Positions 8,353 through 17,340 of a DNA stretch of 64,000 bases are shown here, in pieces. The stretch lies in the NCBI RefSeq assembly GCF_000934745.1, contig NZ_JYNO01000001.1:930001-994000 (forward strand). Reading direction: 5' to 3'. Made by a program: the position numbers and the translations under genes. The notes under the pieces were generated by a model that had not been told where the DNA came from, made no database searches, and saw only the letters and a program-made list of their open reading frames with translations. The stretch's first letter is position 1. Each line of letters starts with the position of its first letter. Origin of the DNA: Desulfonatronum thioautotrophicum (GTDB lineage Bacteria; Desulfobacterota; Desulfovibrionia; Desulfovibrionales; Desulfonatronaceae).

Positions 8353-11277
8353 TCAGAGGACACTGGTTGTGCGGATCTTGGGCAGGAGGTCCGCGCCGAC
8401 CTGTTCCAGGGCTGTGCGACCCCCCATGGCCACAACGCTTCCCTGTGCCGCGAACGCATCCAAGATGTCGGCGACAGCTCGAAAATCCTTTGCTGAGCAG
8501 ACTAAAATCTCCTCCCGGACCCGCTGCCGAAAGACATCGTCCTGATTGGTCAGGAATCGGCGCAGTGAGACATGCCCCTTGGCATCCGGGAGCAGATGGG
8601 CGTCCAGATCACCGATGGCCCCGACCACGGCCTTGTTCAGCTCCTCATCCGGGATGGCGGCGGTGCGCAGATAATCGGCCGCTGCGTCAAACGCCTTCAG
8701 GGTTTTGAGGATGTTGGGATCTCGGTAGGAAACCATGGTCAGCCCGTTGCTTAGGGCGTCGAAAATGCAGAATGCACCATAAGCGCCCCCCTTGACCCGG
8801 ATTTGCTCCCACAGCCAGGCCGTGCGCAGGTAGCGGGTAACGACCATCAGTGCTCCGAGGGAGCATGGGAGGCTGTTGGGAATACGACATCCCTTGCCCA
8901 CGTAGTTCACCGGCGCCGGAATGGTCAGCGCTTCCCACTCCGGGTTCGGTTCAGTTGCCCAGTCGGATGAACCCAAGGCATCGGAGGTGGACGATGGCAG
9001 AACAGCGAGAAAGGACCGCAGTTTCGGCTCCTGTGCGGTGAGGATTTCCTGCTCCGTGGTCACGTTCAGGACCAGAGCCTTGGTTTGCAACAGTCGCTCC
9101 AGAACCGCCCGCATTCGGGCCTGGACGTTTTCCCAATCCGTGTCCACGCGCTGGGCCAGTTCCCGGAGAAAGAACAGGTAGGAGATGCCGCCCATCTGCT
9201 CACCGGCCCAGTCCGCAAGGGTGAAGCCGGAACGCAGTCTGGTGTTTACCAGGGTATGGCCGCGGGGAACCAGCATCCGTTCAAAGCCGGCTTTTTCTTC
9301 AAGCAGAAGCTGACGAAAGCGGCGTTGGTCGTCCAGGGCTGGATGCAGGAGCAGATCGCTGAAAATGTCCAACAACTCCTCGAATTGATGGTCCATGGCT
9401 TTGCCGCGCAAAAAAAGCCATGCCGCGGGATCTTCCGGAGCTGCGTTCAGCTTCGAGGAGGTGAACAACTCCGGCCAAATGCCGCCGGTTTTCCGGCTGA
9501 TGCGGGTGGCCAAGGCGGCATAGTCTTGTTTTTCCGTGCCGATTTCCACCAGGGCCTTGCCCAGAAGAGCGGCATATGCAACGTCGTTCCTGGGCAGGTT
9601 GCGCAGATCAAACCCGATTTCAACATGAACGATCCGGTTGGTGAACTGGTCGTGAAACAGGACCCGTGTCCCGTTCCACTCCAGGACCTCCCGAGGGATC
9701 GGCTTGTTGGCGCGACTCAGGTCGTCACGGGTGAGGCAAGGGATGGTGGCCAGATCTTCCTGCGCGTCCGGGGTTTCCTGCCAGGCCTTCAGTTTGGCGG
9801 TTTGGAGACGGATTGCTTCCAATCCGTTTTGATCCAGCCGGGCCCGCGCCGCGACCAGCCGCTCCTGCTCGTCCTGGAGTATTTTGACTTCCAGGTCGCT
9901 GTCAGGCACCAGGACCACCCGGCTGTGGTGCGGATTGTTCAGCAGGCCATTCTGGATCATGGCTTCAAATATCGGCCTTCCGGAAGCCAGTTCGGTCTTC
10001 AGCGCATCCAAGTCGGCCTCAAACGCCAATTCAACCATCGGGTCGCCGTCGTGCAGCCAGGACGTCAATGCCTGGAGCATGGAGGCCAATCCCCTGGGGA
10101 ACCGTCCGCTGTTGCGCTCGCGCAAACGGAACTCGGTGCTGTTCAGGGCCGCTTCCACCAGGTCTTTGGGGATGCCGTCTCTGACCAGGGTTTCCAGTGT
10201 CGTTCTGATCAACTCCTCGACACGGTCGGCGTCTTCCGCGCGCATCCCTCGCAGTCCCGTGGAAAAATAGAGCTGGCGCAGTTCGGCCTCCAGGCCCACT
10301 CCAGCCAGATCGTCGCCCAGCCCGGAATCGATCAATGCCTTGCGTAACGGGGAGGAGGGCATCTCCACCAGCAGGTATTCCAGGATTTGCCAGGCCATGC
10401 TTTCGCGGGCATCCAGAACGTCGCCCACGACCCAGTTCAGGGTGACCATGGCTTGCCGCTCCACAGATTCCCCGGCACTGACGGGATAGCCCCGCGTGCG
10501 GCGGCACGGTGCGGCAAAGCGGGGTTGGACCTGAACGTGTGATTCCATCTCCAGGAGGTCGAATTCGCCGAGGGCATCGCTGATTACGGCGAGGCGGCGA
10601 TCGGGGTCGTCGTCGCCGGAAAAGAAGATAAAGGAGTTGGAGGGGTGGTAGTAGCGGCGGTGGAACGCGCAGAAATCTTCAAAGGTCAGATCAGGGATGT
10701 GTTTTGGATTGCCCCCGGAATCCAGGCCATAGGTGGTATCCGGGAAAAGAGACTGCTGGGAGTACTCGGCCAGAAGTCCATCTGGGGAAGCGTAAGCCCC
10801 TTTCATTTCGTTGTAGACCACCCCCTGGATGGACAGGGCGCCGTCTGCATCAACCTCATAGTGCCAGCCCTCCTGGCCGAAAACCTCCGGGGTCAGCCGG
10901 GGATGAAACACGGCATCGAGGTAGACATCGATCAGGTTGTAAAAATCCGTGGTGTTTTGACTGGCGACCGGATAACAGGTTTTGTCCGGATAAGTGAAGG
11001 CATTCAGGAACGTTTGCAGTGATCCTTTCAGCAGCTCGACGAAGGGTTCCTTGACCGGGTATTTGCGTGATCCGCAGAGCACGGAGTGCTCCAGGATGTG
11101 CGCGACGCCCGTGGAATCCGCCGGAGGGGTGCGAAAGCTGATGCCGAAGACCTTGTTCTCGTCATCGTTGACCAGGGACAGCACTCGGGCTCCGGTGCGG
11201 TCATGACGATACAGCCGGGCTTGAGACTGGATTTCGGTGATGAAGGTTTCCTTGAGTAACGTAAAATCCTGGTGCAT
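8353..11277 (-). CDS. M16C zinc metallopeptidase (presequence-protease/insulinase-like)
   Basis: 974 residues, the length of the two-lobed M16C (PreP/CYM1-like) peptidases that degrade short peptides in an enclosed chamber. The inverted zinc motif HILEH is at residues 60-64 in VAHILEHSVLCGS, and the downstream glutamate is in VVYNEMKGAY. The substrate-positioning PVKEPFVELLKGS and TYPDKTCYPVAS segments match the subfamily. No signal peptide is present, so it is probably cytoplasmic. ATG 11277 is the first residue of the conserved N-terminus; the region just upstream is A/T-rich. It appears to be a single-gene unit. Confidence 0.92.
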   Translation of the reverse strand: MHQDFTLLKETFITEIQSQARLYRHDRTGARVLSLVNDDENKVFGISFRTPPADSTGVAHILEHSVLCGSRKYPVKEPFVELLKGSLQTFLNAFTYPDKTCYPVASQNTTDFYNLIDVYLDAVFHPRLTPEVFGQEGWHYEVDADGALSIQGVVYNEMKGAYASPDGLLAEYSQQSLFPDTTYGLDSGGNPKHIPDLTFEDFCAFHRRYYHPSNSFIFFSGDDDPDRRLAVISDALGEFDLLEMESHVQVQPRFAAPCRRTRGYPVSAGESVERQAMVTLNWVVGDVLDARESMAWQILEYLLVEMPSSPLRKALIDSGLGDDLAGVGLEAELRQLYFSTGLRGMRAEDADRVEELIRTTLETLVRDGIPKDLVEAALNSTEFRLRERNSGRFPRGLASMLQALTSWLHDGDPMVELAFEADLDALKTELASGRPIFEAMIQNGLLNNPHHSRVVLVPDSDLEVKILQDEQERLVAARARLDQNGLEAIRLQTAKLKAWQETPDAQEDLATIPCLTRDDLSRANKPIPREVLEWNGTRVLFHDQFTNRIVHVEIGFDLRNLPRNDVAYAALLGKALVEIGTEKQDYAALATRISRKTGGIWPELFTSSKLNAAPEDPAAWLFLRGKAMDHQFEELLDIFSDLLLHPALDDQRRFRQLLLEEKAGFERMLVPRGHTLVNTRLRSGFTLADWAGEQMGGISYLFFLRELAQRVDTDWENVQARMRAVLERLLQTKALVLNVTTEQEILTAQEPKLRSFLAVLPSSTSDALGSSDWATEPNPEWEALTIPAPVNYVGKGCRIPNSLPCSLGALMVVTRYLRTAWLWEQIRVKGGAYGAFCIFDALSNGLTMVSYRDPNILKTLKAFDAAADYLRTAAIPDEELNKAVVGAIGDLDAHLLPDAKGHVSLRRFLTNQDDVFRQRVREEILVCSAKDFRAVADILDAFAAQGSVVAMGGRTALEQVGADLLPKIRTTSVL

Positions 11278-11358
11278 ATCTTGTATTCTCCCTAAATCGT
11301 GGCGTGTTTGCGGGATTATTCAATTGGGGCTGGAGCGGCATGAATCGAAACCGTGGTC

Positions 11359-11401
11359 AAAATCGATTTCGATTACGATTTCGATCACGACTTCGATTAT
11401 G
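11359..11401. repeat. Degenerate hexamer repeat (TCGATT-like) upstream of adk
   Basis: The stretch consists of repeated six-base units of the type TCGATT, ACGATT and TCGATC. It lies in the 246-bp region between the divergently transcribed M16 gene and adk. No reading frame across it is supported. Confidence 0.55.
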
Positions 11402-11523
11402 TTCGCCCTGCGCTCCCTGCGCTTCGAGGCCAAAACAGTCCCCGCATCCCGATGCATTGACATTGACAGGTGATGACGGTCAAGGTATCGGCTTGTAACA
11501 TTTATCACAAGGAGGCTTGCGGC

Positions 11524-12195
11524 ATGAATATTTTGATGTTTGGTCCCAACGGCAGCGGTAAGGGCACTCAGGGTTCCCTGATCAAAGGCAAGTATAGTCT
11601 GGCGCACATTGAATCCGGCGGCATTTTCCGGGAGCACATCGGAAAAGGCACGGAATTGGGGAAGAAGGCCAAGGAGTATATCGACCGTGGCGATCTGGTT
11701 CCCGATGATGTAACCATTCCCATGGTTCTGGAGACCTTGAAGACCCAGGGCAAGGACGGGTGGCTGCTGGACGGCTTTCCCCGCAACATGGTGCAGGCCC
11801 AGAAGCTTTGGGAGGCCCTGCAACAGGCCGGAATGGCACTGGATTATGTCGTGGAAATCCTGCTGCCCCGGGAAACGGCCAAGAACCGGATCATGGGCCG
11901 TCGGCTCTGCGTCAATGACCCCAACCATCCCAACAATATCTTTATCGACGCCATCAAGCCCAACGGGGACAAGTGTCGGGTCTGCGGCGGGGATCTGAAA
12001 ACCCGGGCCGACGATCAGGACGAGGCCGCCATCAACAAACGCCACGACATCTATTACGACACCACTACCGGTACGCTTGCCGCTGCCTACTTCTATAAGG
12101 ATCTGGCTGCCAAGGGACAGACCAAGTATATTGAACTCAATGGGGAAGGCAGCATTGATTCCATCAAGGAAACGCTGCTGTCTCAATTGCCGTAA
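11524..12195 (+). CDS. adk: Adenylate kinase
   Basis: Phosphotransferase converting ATP + AMP to 2 ADP. In a sulfate reducer it also recycles the AMP released by APS reductase. The P-loop GPNGSGKGT is at residues 7-15, followed by the AMP-binding ESGGIFREH region and DGFPRN. The LID carries RRLCVNDPN and KCRVCGG, giving three cysteines rather than the four of a full zinc LID. ATG 11524 has AAGGAGG upstream; a longer in-frame reading from 11470 has no site. The 223-residue length fits long-LID adenylate kinases. Confidence 0.95.
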   Translation: MNILMFGPNGSGKGTQGSLIKGKYSLAHIESGGIFREHIGKGTELGKKAKEYIDRGDLVPDDVTIPMVLETLKTQGKDGWLLDGFPRNMVQAQKLWEALQQAGMALDYVVEILLPRETAKNRIMGRRLCVNDPNHPNNIFIDAIKPNGDKCRVCGGDLKTRADDQDEAAINKRHDIYYDTTTGTLAAAYFYKDLAAKGQTKYIELNGEGSIDSIKETLLSQLP

Positions 12196-12294
12196 GGCGA
12201 TCAGCCTCTGGGCCGCGACATCGCCAAAGCCGGGAGGGCTTCCGGGGATGCGGCATGTTCATGTACCGGGGACCTTGCCAGGAGGCTGAAGAAC

Positions 12295-13167
12295 ATGTTG
12301 CGTATCGGACGGATCGATTATCTGAACGTCTGGCCGCTTTTTGAGGGAATTCAGCACCGGCTGGAACCGGGAATTCTGAACCGGACACGGATGACGGTGG
12401 GCCACCCCGCGGACCTGAACGTGGCTCTGGCCGAGGGTAAGCTGGACGTCGCACCGTCATCCTCTTTTGAATATCTCTTGCGGGCGAACAACTATGCGTT
12501 GTTGCCGGATTTGACCATCAGTTCTGATGGTCCGGTCCGTAGCGTGCTTCTGGCTTGTCCCTTTCCGTTTTCGGAAATGCCCAAACATGCAGCTTCCGGT
12601 TTGCGTGTGGGACTCTCCACGGCCTCGACCAGTTCCGTGGCCCTGTTGCGCATCTTGTGGCGCTTTCACTGGGGCTGGCCAGAGCCGGAATGGGTGACGC
12701 AGGATCCCGGGCAAGGACCCGAAATCGGGATCCCTTTTTTGGAAATCGGGGATCATGCCCTGCGGTTGCACTGCAACCCGCCTCCCGGCTGGCATCTGGC
12801 CGATCTTGGCCAGGAGTGGAAAAGTTTCACCCGCCTGCCGTTCGTATTTGGAGTCTGGATGGTCCGGCGTGATCTTTCGCCAGAGGCGGCTGGACTGCTT
12901 GTCCCGTTCGCCGAGGCCTTATACACGGGAGCAAGGGAATTTCAGCGTGACCCCTGCACCTTGGCCGCCAGGGCACAGCGGCCGGATTGGTTAACTCTGA
13001 AACATTTGCAAGATTATTGGCAATGCATTCGTTACGCATTTGGTCCAAGGGAACAGGCCGGACTGGTACTGTTTGGGGATTATGTGCGGAAGCTGGGGAT
13101 GATTTCAGCGGTTCCCGGACTGACCTGGAGCCGCCCCACAGCATATGATGACGCCATGGTTGCTTGA
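12295..13167 (+). CDS. mqnA: MqnA, chorismate dehydratase (futalosine pathway entry)
   Basis: Removes water from chorismate to make 3-enolpyruvylbenzoate, the first step of futalosine-dependent menaquinone synthesis. The family start RIGRIDYLNVWPLF, the PADLNVALAEGKLDVAPSSS region and LPFVFGVWMV are all characteristic of MqnA. The length is 290 residues. ATG 12295 is preceded by AGGAGG. It follows adk on the same strand by about 100 bases and is separate from mqnBD. Confidence 0.93.
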   Translation: MLRIGRIDYLNVWPLFEGIQHRLEPGILNRTRMTVGHPADLNVALAEGKLDVAPSSSFEYLLRANNYALLPDLTISSDGPVRSVLLACPFPFSEMPKHAASGLRVGLSTASTSSVALLRILWRFHWGWPEPEWVTQDPGQGPEIGIPFLEIGDHALRLHCNPPPGWHLADLGQEWKSFTRLPFVFGVWMVRRDLSPEAAGLLVPFAEALYTGAREFQRDPCTLAARAQRPDWLTLKHLQDYWQCIRYAFGPREQAGLVLFGDYVRKLGMISAVPGLTWSRPTAYDDAMVA

Positions 13168-13248
13168 TAAACTCCAAATCTTTGAGTACTGAGCGCAAAA
13201 CGGTTGCGGACCCCGTCTCATCAACAATGGAATAAGGAGGATTCTCTA

Positions 13249-13707
13249 ATGAGTGCTGCGGAACATCAAACCGCTTCAACAACCGAGGCCCAAAAGCCTG
13301 GTTACAAGCCTATCGACGAAGAAGCGTTCGAAATGAAGACCGGTAGCGATCTGGGCAAGGCCGCCCTGTTCGTCGCCCTTTTGGCCGTAATCCTGATGGT
13401 CGTGCTCTATTTCTCCCAGCAGCAGAACTTCACCGGCATGGCCGCGCAACTGGATGAAGTGCAGGGAGTCAAGCAGGAGCTTGAGGCTGTTCAAGGGCAA
13501 ATGACCGCCCTGGAAGGTGAGATGGAAGCCCTGGTTGAGAGCTTGAAAGGTCTTCCCCAGGAAGCCAGACGCGTGGTTATCACCAGCATGCTCACCGAAT
13601 CCGCGAGCAAGATCAACTTCCTGAGCACCCAGGTGGAAACACAGGATCAGCAGGCCAAGCTGCAAGAAATTCAGAAGATGATTGAGGCCCTCCAGGCTGA
13701 CATCTAA
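13249..13707 (+). CDS. Single-pass membrane coiled-coil protein, unknown function
   Basis: 152 residues. Residues 1-38 are a polar cytoplasmic tail, about 39-59 one transmembrane helix (AALFVALLAVILMVVLYF), and the remainder a heptad-repeat helix rich in Gln/Glu/Leu. ATG 13249 is set by TAAGGAGG upstream; the longer reading from 13204 lacks a site. I do not recognise a named family. It is followed by a terminator, so it is likely monocistronic. Confidence 0.75.
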   Translation: MSAAEHQTASTTEAQKPGYKPIDEEAFEMKTGSDLGKAALFVALLAVILMVVLYFSQQQNFTGMAAQLDEVQGVKQELEAVQGQMTALEGEMEALVESLKGLPQEARRVVITSMLTESASKINFLSTQVETQDQQAKLQEIQKMIEALQADI

Positions 13708-13768
13708 AGATTTTTTGTTGCCTTTCGGGGGACGCGCTGAGCCCGCCCTCAGGAAACAACAAATGAAG

Positions 13769-13817
13769 AAAACCGGCAAGCAACAATACCCGGAGTATTG
13801 CGGCAAGCTGGTTTTTT
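13769..13817 (+). terminator. Intrinsic terminator after the coiled-coil gene
   Basis: AAAACCGGC pairs with GCTGGTTTT (one G-U pair), with an inner CAATAC/GTATTG stem, ending in a T-run. It lies 60 bases after the stop at 13707 and just before tRNA-Thr. Confidence 0.7.
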
Positions 13818-13837
13818 GAATACACACCTCGACGCGC

Positions 13838-13913
13838 GCCGACGTAGCTCAGTTGGTAGAGCAGCTGATTCGTAATCAGCAGGTCGTCAGTTCAATTCTG
13901 ATCGTCGGCTCCA
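13838..13913 (+). tRNA. tRNA-Thr (anticodon CGT, reads ACG)
   Basis: A 76-base cloverleaf including encoded CCA. The acceptor is GCCGACG with CGTCGGC. The D arm is GCTCAGTTGGTAGAGC, the anticodon stem GCTGA/TCAGC has loop TTCGTAA, and the T-loop is TTCAATT. It lies next to the restriction operon, but no second copy of its 3' end is present in the window. Confidence 0.95.
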
Positions 13914-13921
13914 GCAAAATC

Positions 13922-13955
13922 AAGGGTTTACAGTGAAAGCTGTAAACCCTTTTTT
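13922..13955 (+). terminator. Intrinsic terminator of tRNA-Thr
   Basis: A perfect 12-bp stem (AAGGGTTTACAG and complement) with a six-base loop is followed by TTTT, nine bases after the tRNA CCA. Confidence 0.9.
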
Positions 13956-14094
13956 ATCTTATTTCGCGTCATTTCCCCTTCCTTCCCTCCTTGCGAAAGA
14001 CAACGTCATTTTCCATATGTTGGAGAGCCTGCACCAGCGGGGAGATCGTTCTCTCGTTCGCTTATCCTCTCCACATCCAGGGGCTTCAACAGCC

Positions 14095-17000
14095 TTATGC
14101 CGCATGCGCTCCATAGTAGGGGGAGGGCAGGGTTGGATAGACGCGGTAGACGTGGCGGTAAATTTCTTCAGCCCGGACATGCACGTCGTCCTCGGAATAG
14201 TGGTCAGCCGGCAGGCCGGTTGTGTCGCTCCAGAGAAAATCCCGGATCGTCAGACGGATACTGTCCCTGGTGGCTTCCCGGCTTTCCCAATCATCGATCT
14301 CGTTGATTCGGTTCTTGACGGTTTGCAAAAGGTCCACGGCCACGGTCTTGATCCGCTTGATCTCCTGGGCGGAAAGCTCCGGTTTGCGCAACAGGTCAAA
14401 CAGGGCCAGGGACTCTTCATCCAAGCCTTCGCGCACGGCCCGGCTTCCTTCGTCGTCAATATCCTGAATGATCCGCATCAGTTCTTCGAAGGTTCTCTCA
14501 ATGGTCACCCGGTCCTTCTCCCGGTTGTAGTTGGCAACGATTTCCTCGTAGCGTTTCTGGAAATCCGTGCGCAGCGGATTTTGGCGGAGCAATTGTTCAA
14601 GGCGGAGTTCGATGACTGCTTTCAGATTCTGGACAGTGGTCCGCTTGGCCCGAATACGTTCAAATTCCTTGCGCAGCCGGTCAAAGTCGATTTTGCTGAT
14701 ATCATAGACTTCCGTGTTTTCCGTCGCGGGTGTCGGCCGTACCTTGATGGCCTTGTCCACCACCTCGTACAATTTTCGGATAATGTCCGTGGTATCCGCT
14801 TCCTCGCGGTCCTGCTGGAGGCTTTTGTAGATCACATTGATCGCATCACGTTCCGCCCGGTGGGCATGCACCCCGTTCTCATTGATGCAGGCCTTGAACT
14901 TCACGAACACGGCCCGGCAGGTGAGCTCGAACCGCTTGCGGGTCTCGTCGTTCTCGTTGACCGCCTCCTTGGCCGCCAATATGGCCGCGTTGCGGTCAAA
15001 ACCTGTTTTCGTGATGATATCGTCCAGAGAGGCCTCACGATCAGCGAGAAAAGCCCGCACAAAGGCGATGGCCTCAGCCAGGTCGGCTAGCAATTCCTGG
15101 CCCGGCCTGGCCGGATTGGTCTCTCCGCCCGTGCCGCCTTCACCGCCTGTCCCTGCAAACGTGGCCAGAGCCTTGCGCAGGTCCTTCAGAATGCCGCAGT
15201 AGTCCACGATCATGCCGTTGTTCTTGCCCTCGTGAACGCGGTTGGCCCGGGCGATGGCCTGCATCAGGGTGTGCGCCTTGAGCGGCTTATCCAGGTACAG
15301 GGTGGAGAGGCAGGGCACGTCGAAGCCGGTCAGCCACATGGCGCAGACTATGGCGATCCGGAAAGGATGTTCCGGCGTCTTGAAGGCGTCGTCCAGGGCC
15401 AGTCGCTGCATACTCCTGTACTGGGGCAGGCCGCGCATGGACTCGGGCAGGTCCATGCCCTCCTTGATCAGCCGGCGGTGCGGCTGGATGCCCAAGTCCC
15501 ACTTTCTGAACTTCTCCACCTCGCCCTGTTCCTCGCTGACCACGACGGCCATGCGCGTCCGGCGCATCCACTCGATCTGACGGAGCCGATACTGTTCATC
15601 CTGCGCATCCGCGGCGGAAGCCAGTTTCTTCTCCAGTTCACGAATGCGCTGATCCCAGTAGAACCCGATCAGCTTGTGCATTCTGACGCAAGTGATCTTG
15701 TCGATGCAGACGAACATGGCTTTGCCGGATTCCCAGGCCGAGGAATAATGGAGCACGAAATCCTGGGCCACCTGGTTGAGCCGGTCCCCATGCGTGACGA
15801 TGTGATAGTCCCGCCTCAGCTCCCGCTCCAGGCGTTGCTGCACGTCAATGTCGTCGATTTCCAGCTCTTCCAGTTTCGCGGCGATCCGGTCGTTCAGATC
15901 GTTGATGGCCACGCCCAGCTTGTCTCCCCGTGCATCGTAATACAGCGGCAAAGTGGCCTGATCCTCCACGGCCCGCTGAAAGTCGTAGGTTGAGACATAC
16001 TCCCCGAACACCCGCCTCGTGATCTCGTCGTCCGTGAACAGGGGCGTGCCGGTGAAACCGATGTAGCCGGCATTGGGCAGGGCACTGCGCATGTTCAGGG
16101 CCAGGGTGCCGTATTGGGTCCGGTGGGCCTCGTCCGTGATCACGATGATGTCGTTGCGTAAAGTGTATTCCTCTTCGAGTGAGACATCCTTGTGGAATTT
16201 CTGGATCAACGAAAAAATATGAGACTTGTGCCGGCCCAGCAATTGCCTGAGATCATCACCGCTGGAAGCCCGGCACGGATCACGGTCGTTGTCCACCACG
16301 CCGCACCCGGCGAATGTCTTGTAGATTTGCGTGTCCAGATCTTCCCGGTCGGTCAGGACCAGGAAGGTGAAGTTGCCGCCCAGCTTGCGGTGCACCTTGC
16401 GGGTGAAAAAGACCATGGAATAGCTTTTGCCCGCGCCCTGGGTGTGCCAGAAGACACCGAGCTTTCCGTTTCGGGCTTCGCGGTCGCGGACTGCCTGAAC
16501 GGCCCGGTTGACGCCCAGGAATTGGTGGTTGCGGGCCAGAATTTTCCTGGCCTGACCGGCGGATTCATCGAAAAGAATGAAATTTTCCACCAGATCGATG
16601 AAATTGGCTTTGGCGCAAATACCTTTGAGCAGGGTCGCCATGTCCACCACGTCCGGCTCGTCCTCGTCCAATCGCTTCCAGTCGTGAAAAAACTTGTACG
16701 GGCTGCCCAGGGAACCCAGCCTGGCCTCGATACCGTTGCCGAGCACGATCAGGACATTGTGGTGGAACAGGTGCGGGATGGTGTCCAGGTAGTCCTTGTA
16801 GTTGCGCTCATAGGCAGTTTGCAGGTCCTTGTAGACGTTCTTGCACTCCATGAAGAGCAGCGGCAGACCGTTCACGAAGCCCACGATATCGGCCCGGCGG
16901 CGGTACAGATCGCCGCGCACCCACAGCTCACGCACGCAAAGGAAATCGTTGTTCAAGGGATTATTGAAGTCGAACAGGCGCAGCCGCCTGCGTTCCAATT

Positions 17001-17340
17001 CGCCCTTGGCATTGCGGAAACCCACCTGCACCCCGTCCCGGAGCAGATTGTGTTTCTCCCGGTTCGTCGCCAGGAGCGATTGCGCCGCACTGATGGTCGT
17101 GATTTGGCGCACGGCCTCGTCATAGGCAACATCCGGCAAACCCTGATTCAGCTCCACCAGCTTGCCCCGCAACGTACGGACCAGCACCACCTCCCGATCC
17201 GACGCCCGCCCCAAAAGACTGTCCGGCCCGAAGTCCTCTTTGTTGTACGCATAAACCGACTTCCAGCCGAGTTCCTGATCCATGAACTCGGCCGTGGTCT
17301 CCTGGACCAGGGTGTCTTCGGTGTAGGGAGTCGGGGTCAT
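14095..17340 (-). CDS. hsdR: HsdR, type I restriction endonuclease translocase/nuclease subunit
   Basis: 1081 residues, the usual HsdR size. The N-terminal PD-(D/E)XK nuclease shows Asp151 and Glu165-x-Lys167 (RRADIVGF...MECKN). The SF2 translocase motor follows, with Walker A TQGAGKS near 300-306, LVLTDREDLD, the DEAH box in VITDEAHRTQYG, GFTGTPLF and the later AIARANRV motif VI. The C-terminal third is helical and would contact HsdM2S. Its ATG overlaps the upstream stop in an ATGA, so it is coupled to the AlbA_2/ATPase gene. It cuts DNA lacking the HsdMS methylation pattern and looks intact. Confidence 0.97.
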   Translation of the reverse strand: MTPTPYTEDTLVQETTAEFMDQELGWKSVYAYNKEDFGPDSLLGRASDREVVLVRTLRGKLVELNQGLPDVAYDEAVRQITTISAAQSLLATNREKHNLLRDGVQVGFRNAKGELERRRLRLFDFNNPLNNDFLCVRELWVRGDLYRRRADIVGFVNGLPLLFMECKNVYKDLQTAYERNYKDYLDTIPHLFHHNVLIVLGNGIEARLGSLGSPYKFFHDWKRLDEDEPDVVDMATLLKGICAKANFIDLVENFILFDESAGQARKILARNHQFLGVNRAVQAVRDREARNGKLGVFWHTQGAGKSYSMVFFTRKVHRKLGGNFTFLVLTDREDLDTQIYKTFAGCGVVDNDRDPCRASSGDDLRQLLGRHKSHIFSLIQKFHKDVSLEEEYTLRNDIIVITDEAHRTQYGTLALNMRSALPNAGYIGFTGTPLFTDDEITRRVFGEYVSTYDFQRAVEDQATLPLYYDARGDKLGVAINDLNDRIAAKLEELEIDDIDVQQRLERELRRDYHIVTHGDRLNQVAQDFVLHYSSAWESGKAMFVCIDKITCVRMHKLIGFYWDQRIRELEKKLASAADAQDEQYRLRQIEWMRRTRMAVVVSEEQGEVEKFRKWDLGIQPHRRLIKEGMDLPESMRGLPQYRSMQRLALDDAFKTPEHPFRIAIVCAMWLTGFDVPCLSTLYLDKPLKAHTLMQAIARANRVHEGKNNGMIVDYCGILKDLRKALATFAGTGGEGGTGGETNPARPGQELLADLAEAIAFVRAFLADREASLDDIITKTGFDRNAAILAAKEAVNENDETRKRFELTCRAVFVKFKACINENGVHAHRAERDAINVIYKSLQQDREEADTTDIIRKLYEVVDKAIKVRPTPATENTEVYDISKIDFDRLRKEFERIRAKRTTVQNLKAVIELRLEQLLRQNPLRTDFQKRYEEIVANYNREKDRVTIERTFEELMRIIQDIDDEGSRAVREGLDEESLALFDLLRKPELSAQEIKRIKTVAVDLLQTVKNRINEIDDWESREATRDSIRLTIRDFLWSDTTGLPADHYSEDDVHVRAEEIYRHVYRVYPTLPSPYYGAHAA

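Noticed and set aside
13838-13913. tRNA-Thr as the attachment site of the restriction island
   Set aside because: No repeat of the tRNA 3' end was found near the other border (23.6-25.2 kb), and there is no integrase gene. Adjacency alone is not enough.
13933-15090. Long plus-strand frames antisense to hsdR (and similar ones over hsdM, tig, qmoB, aprA and dnaK)
   Set aside because: They are shadows of GC-rich third-position codon use; none has a ribosome site or recognisable domain.
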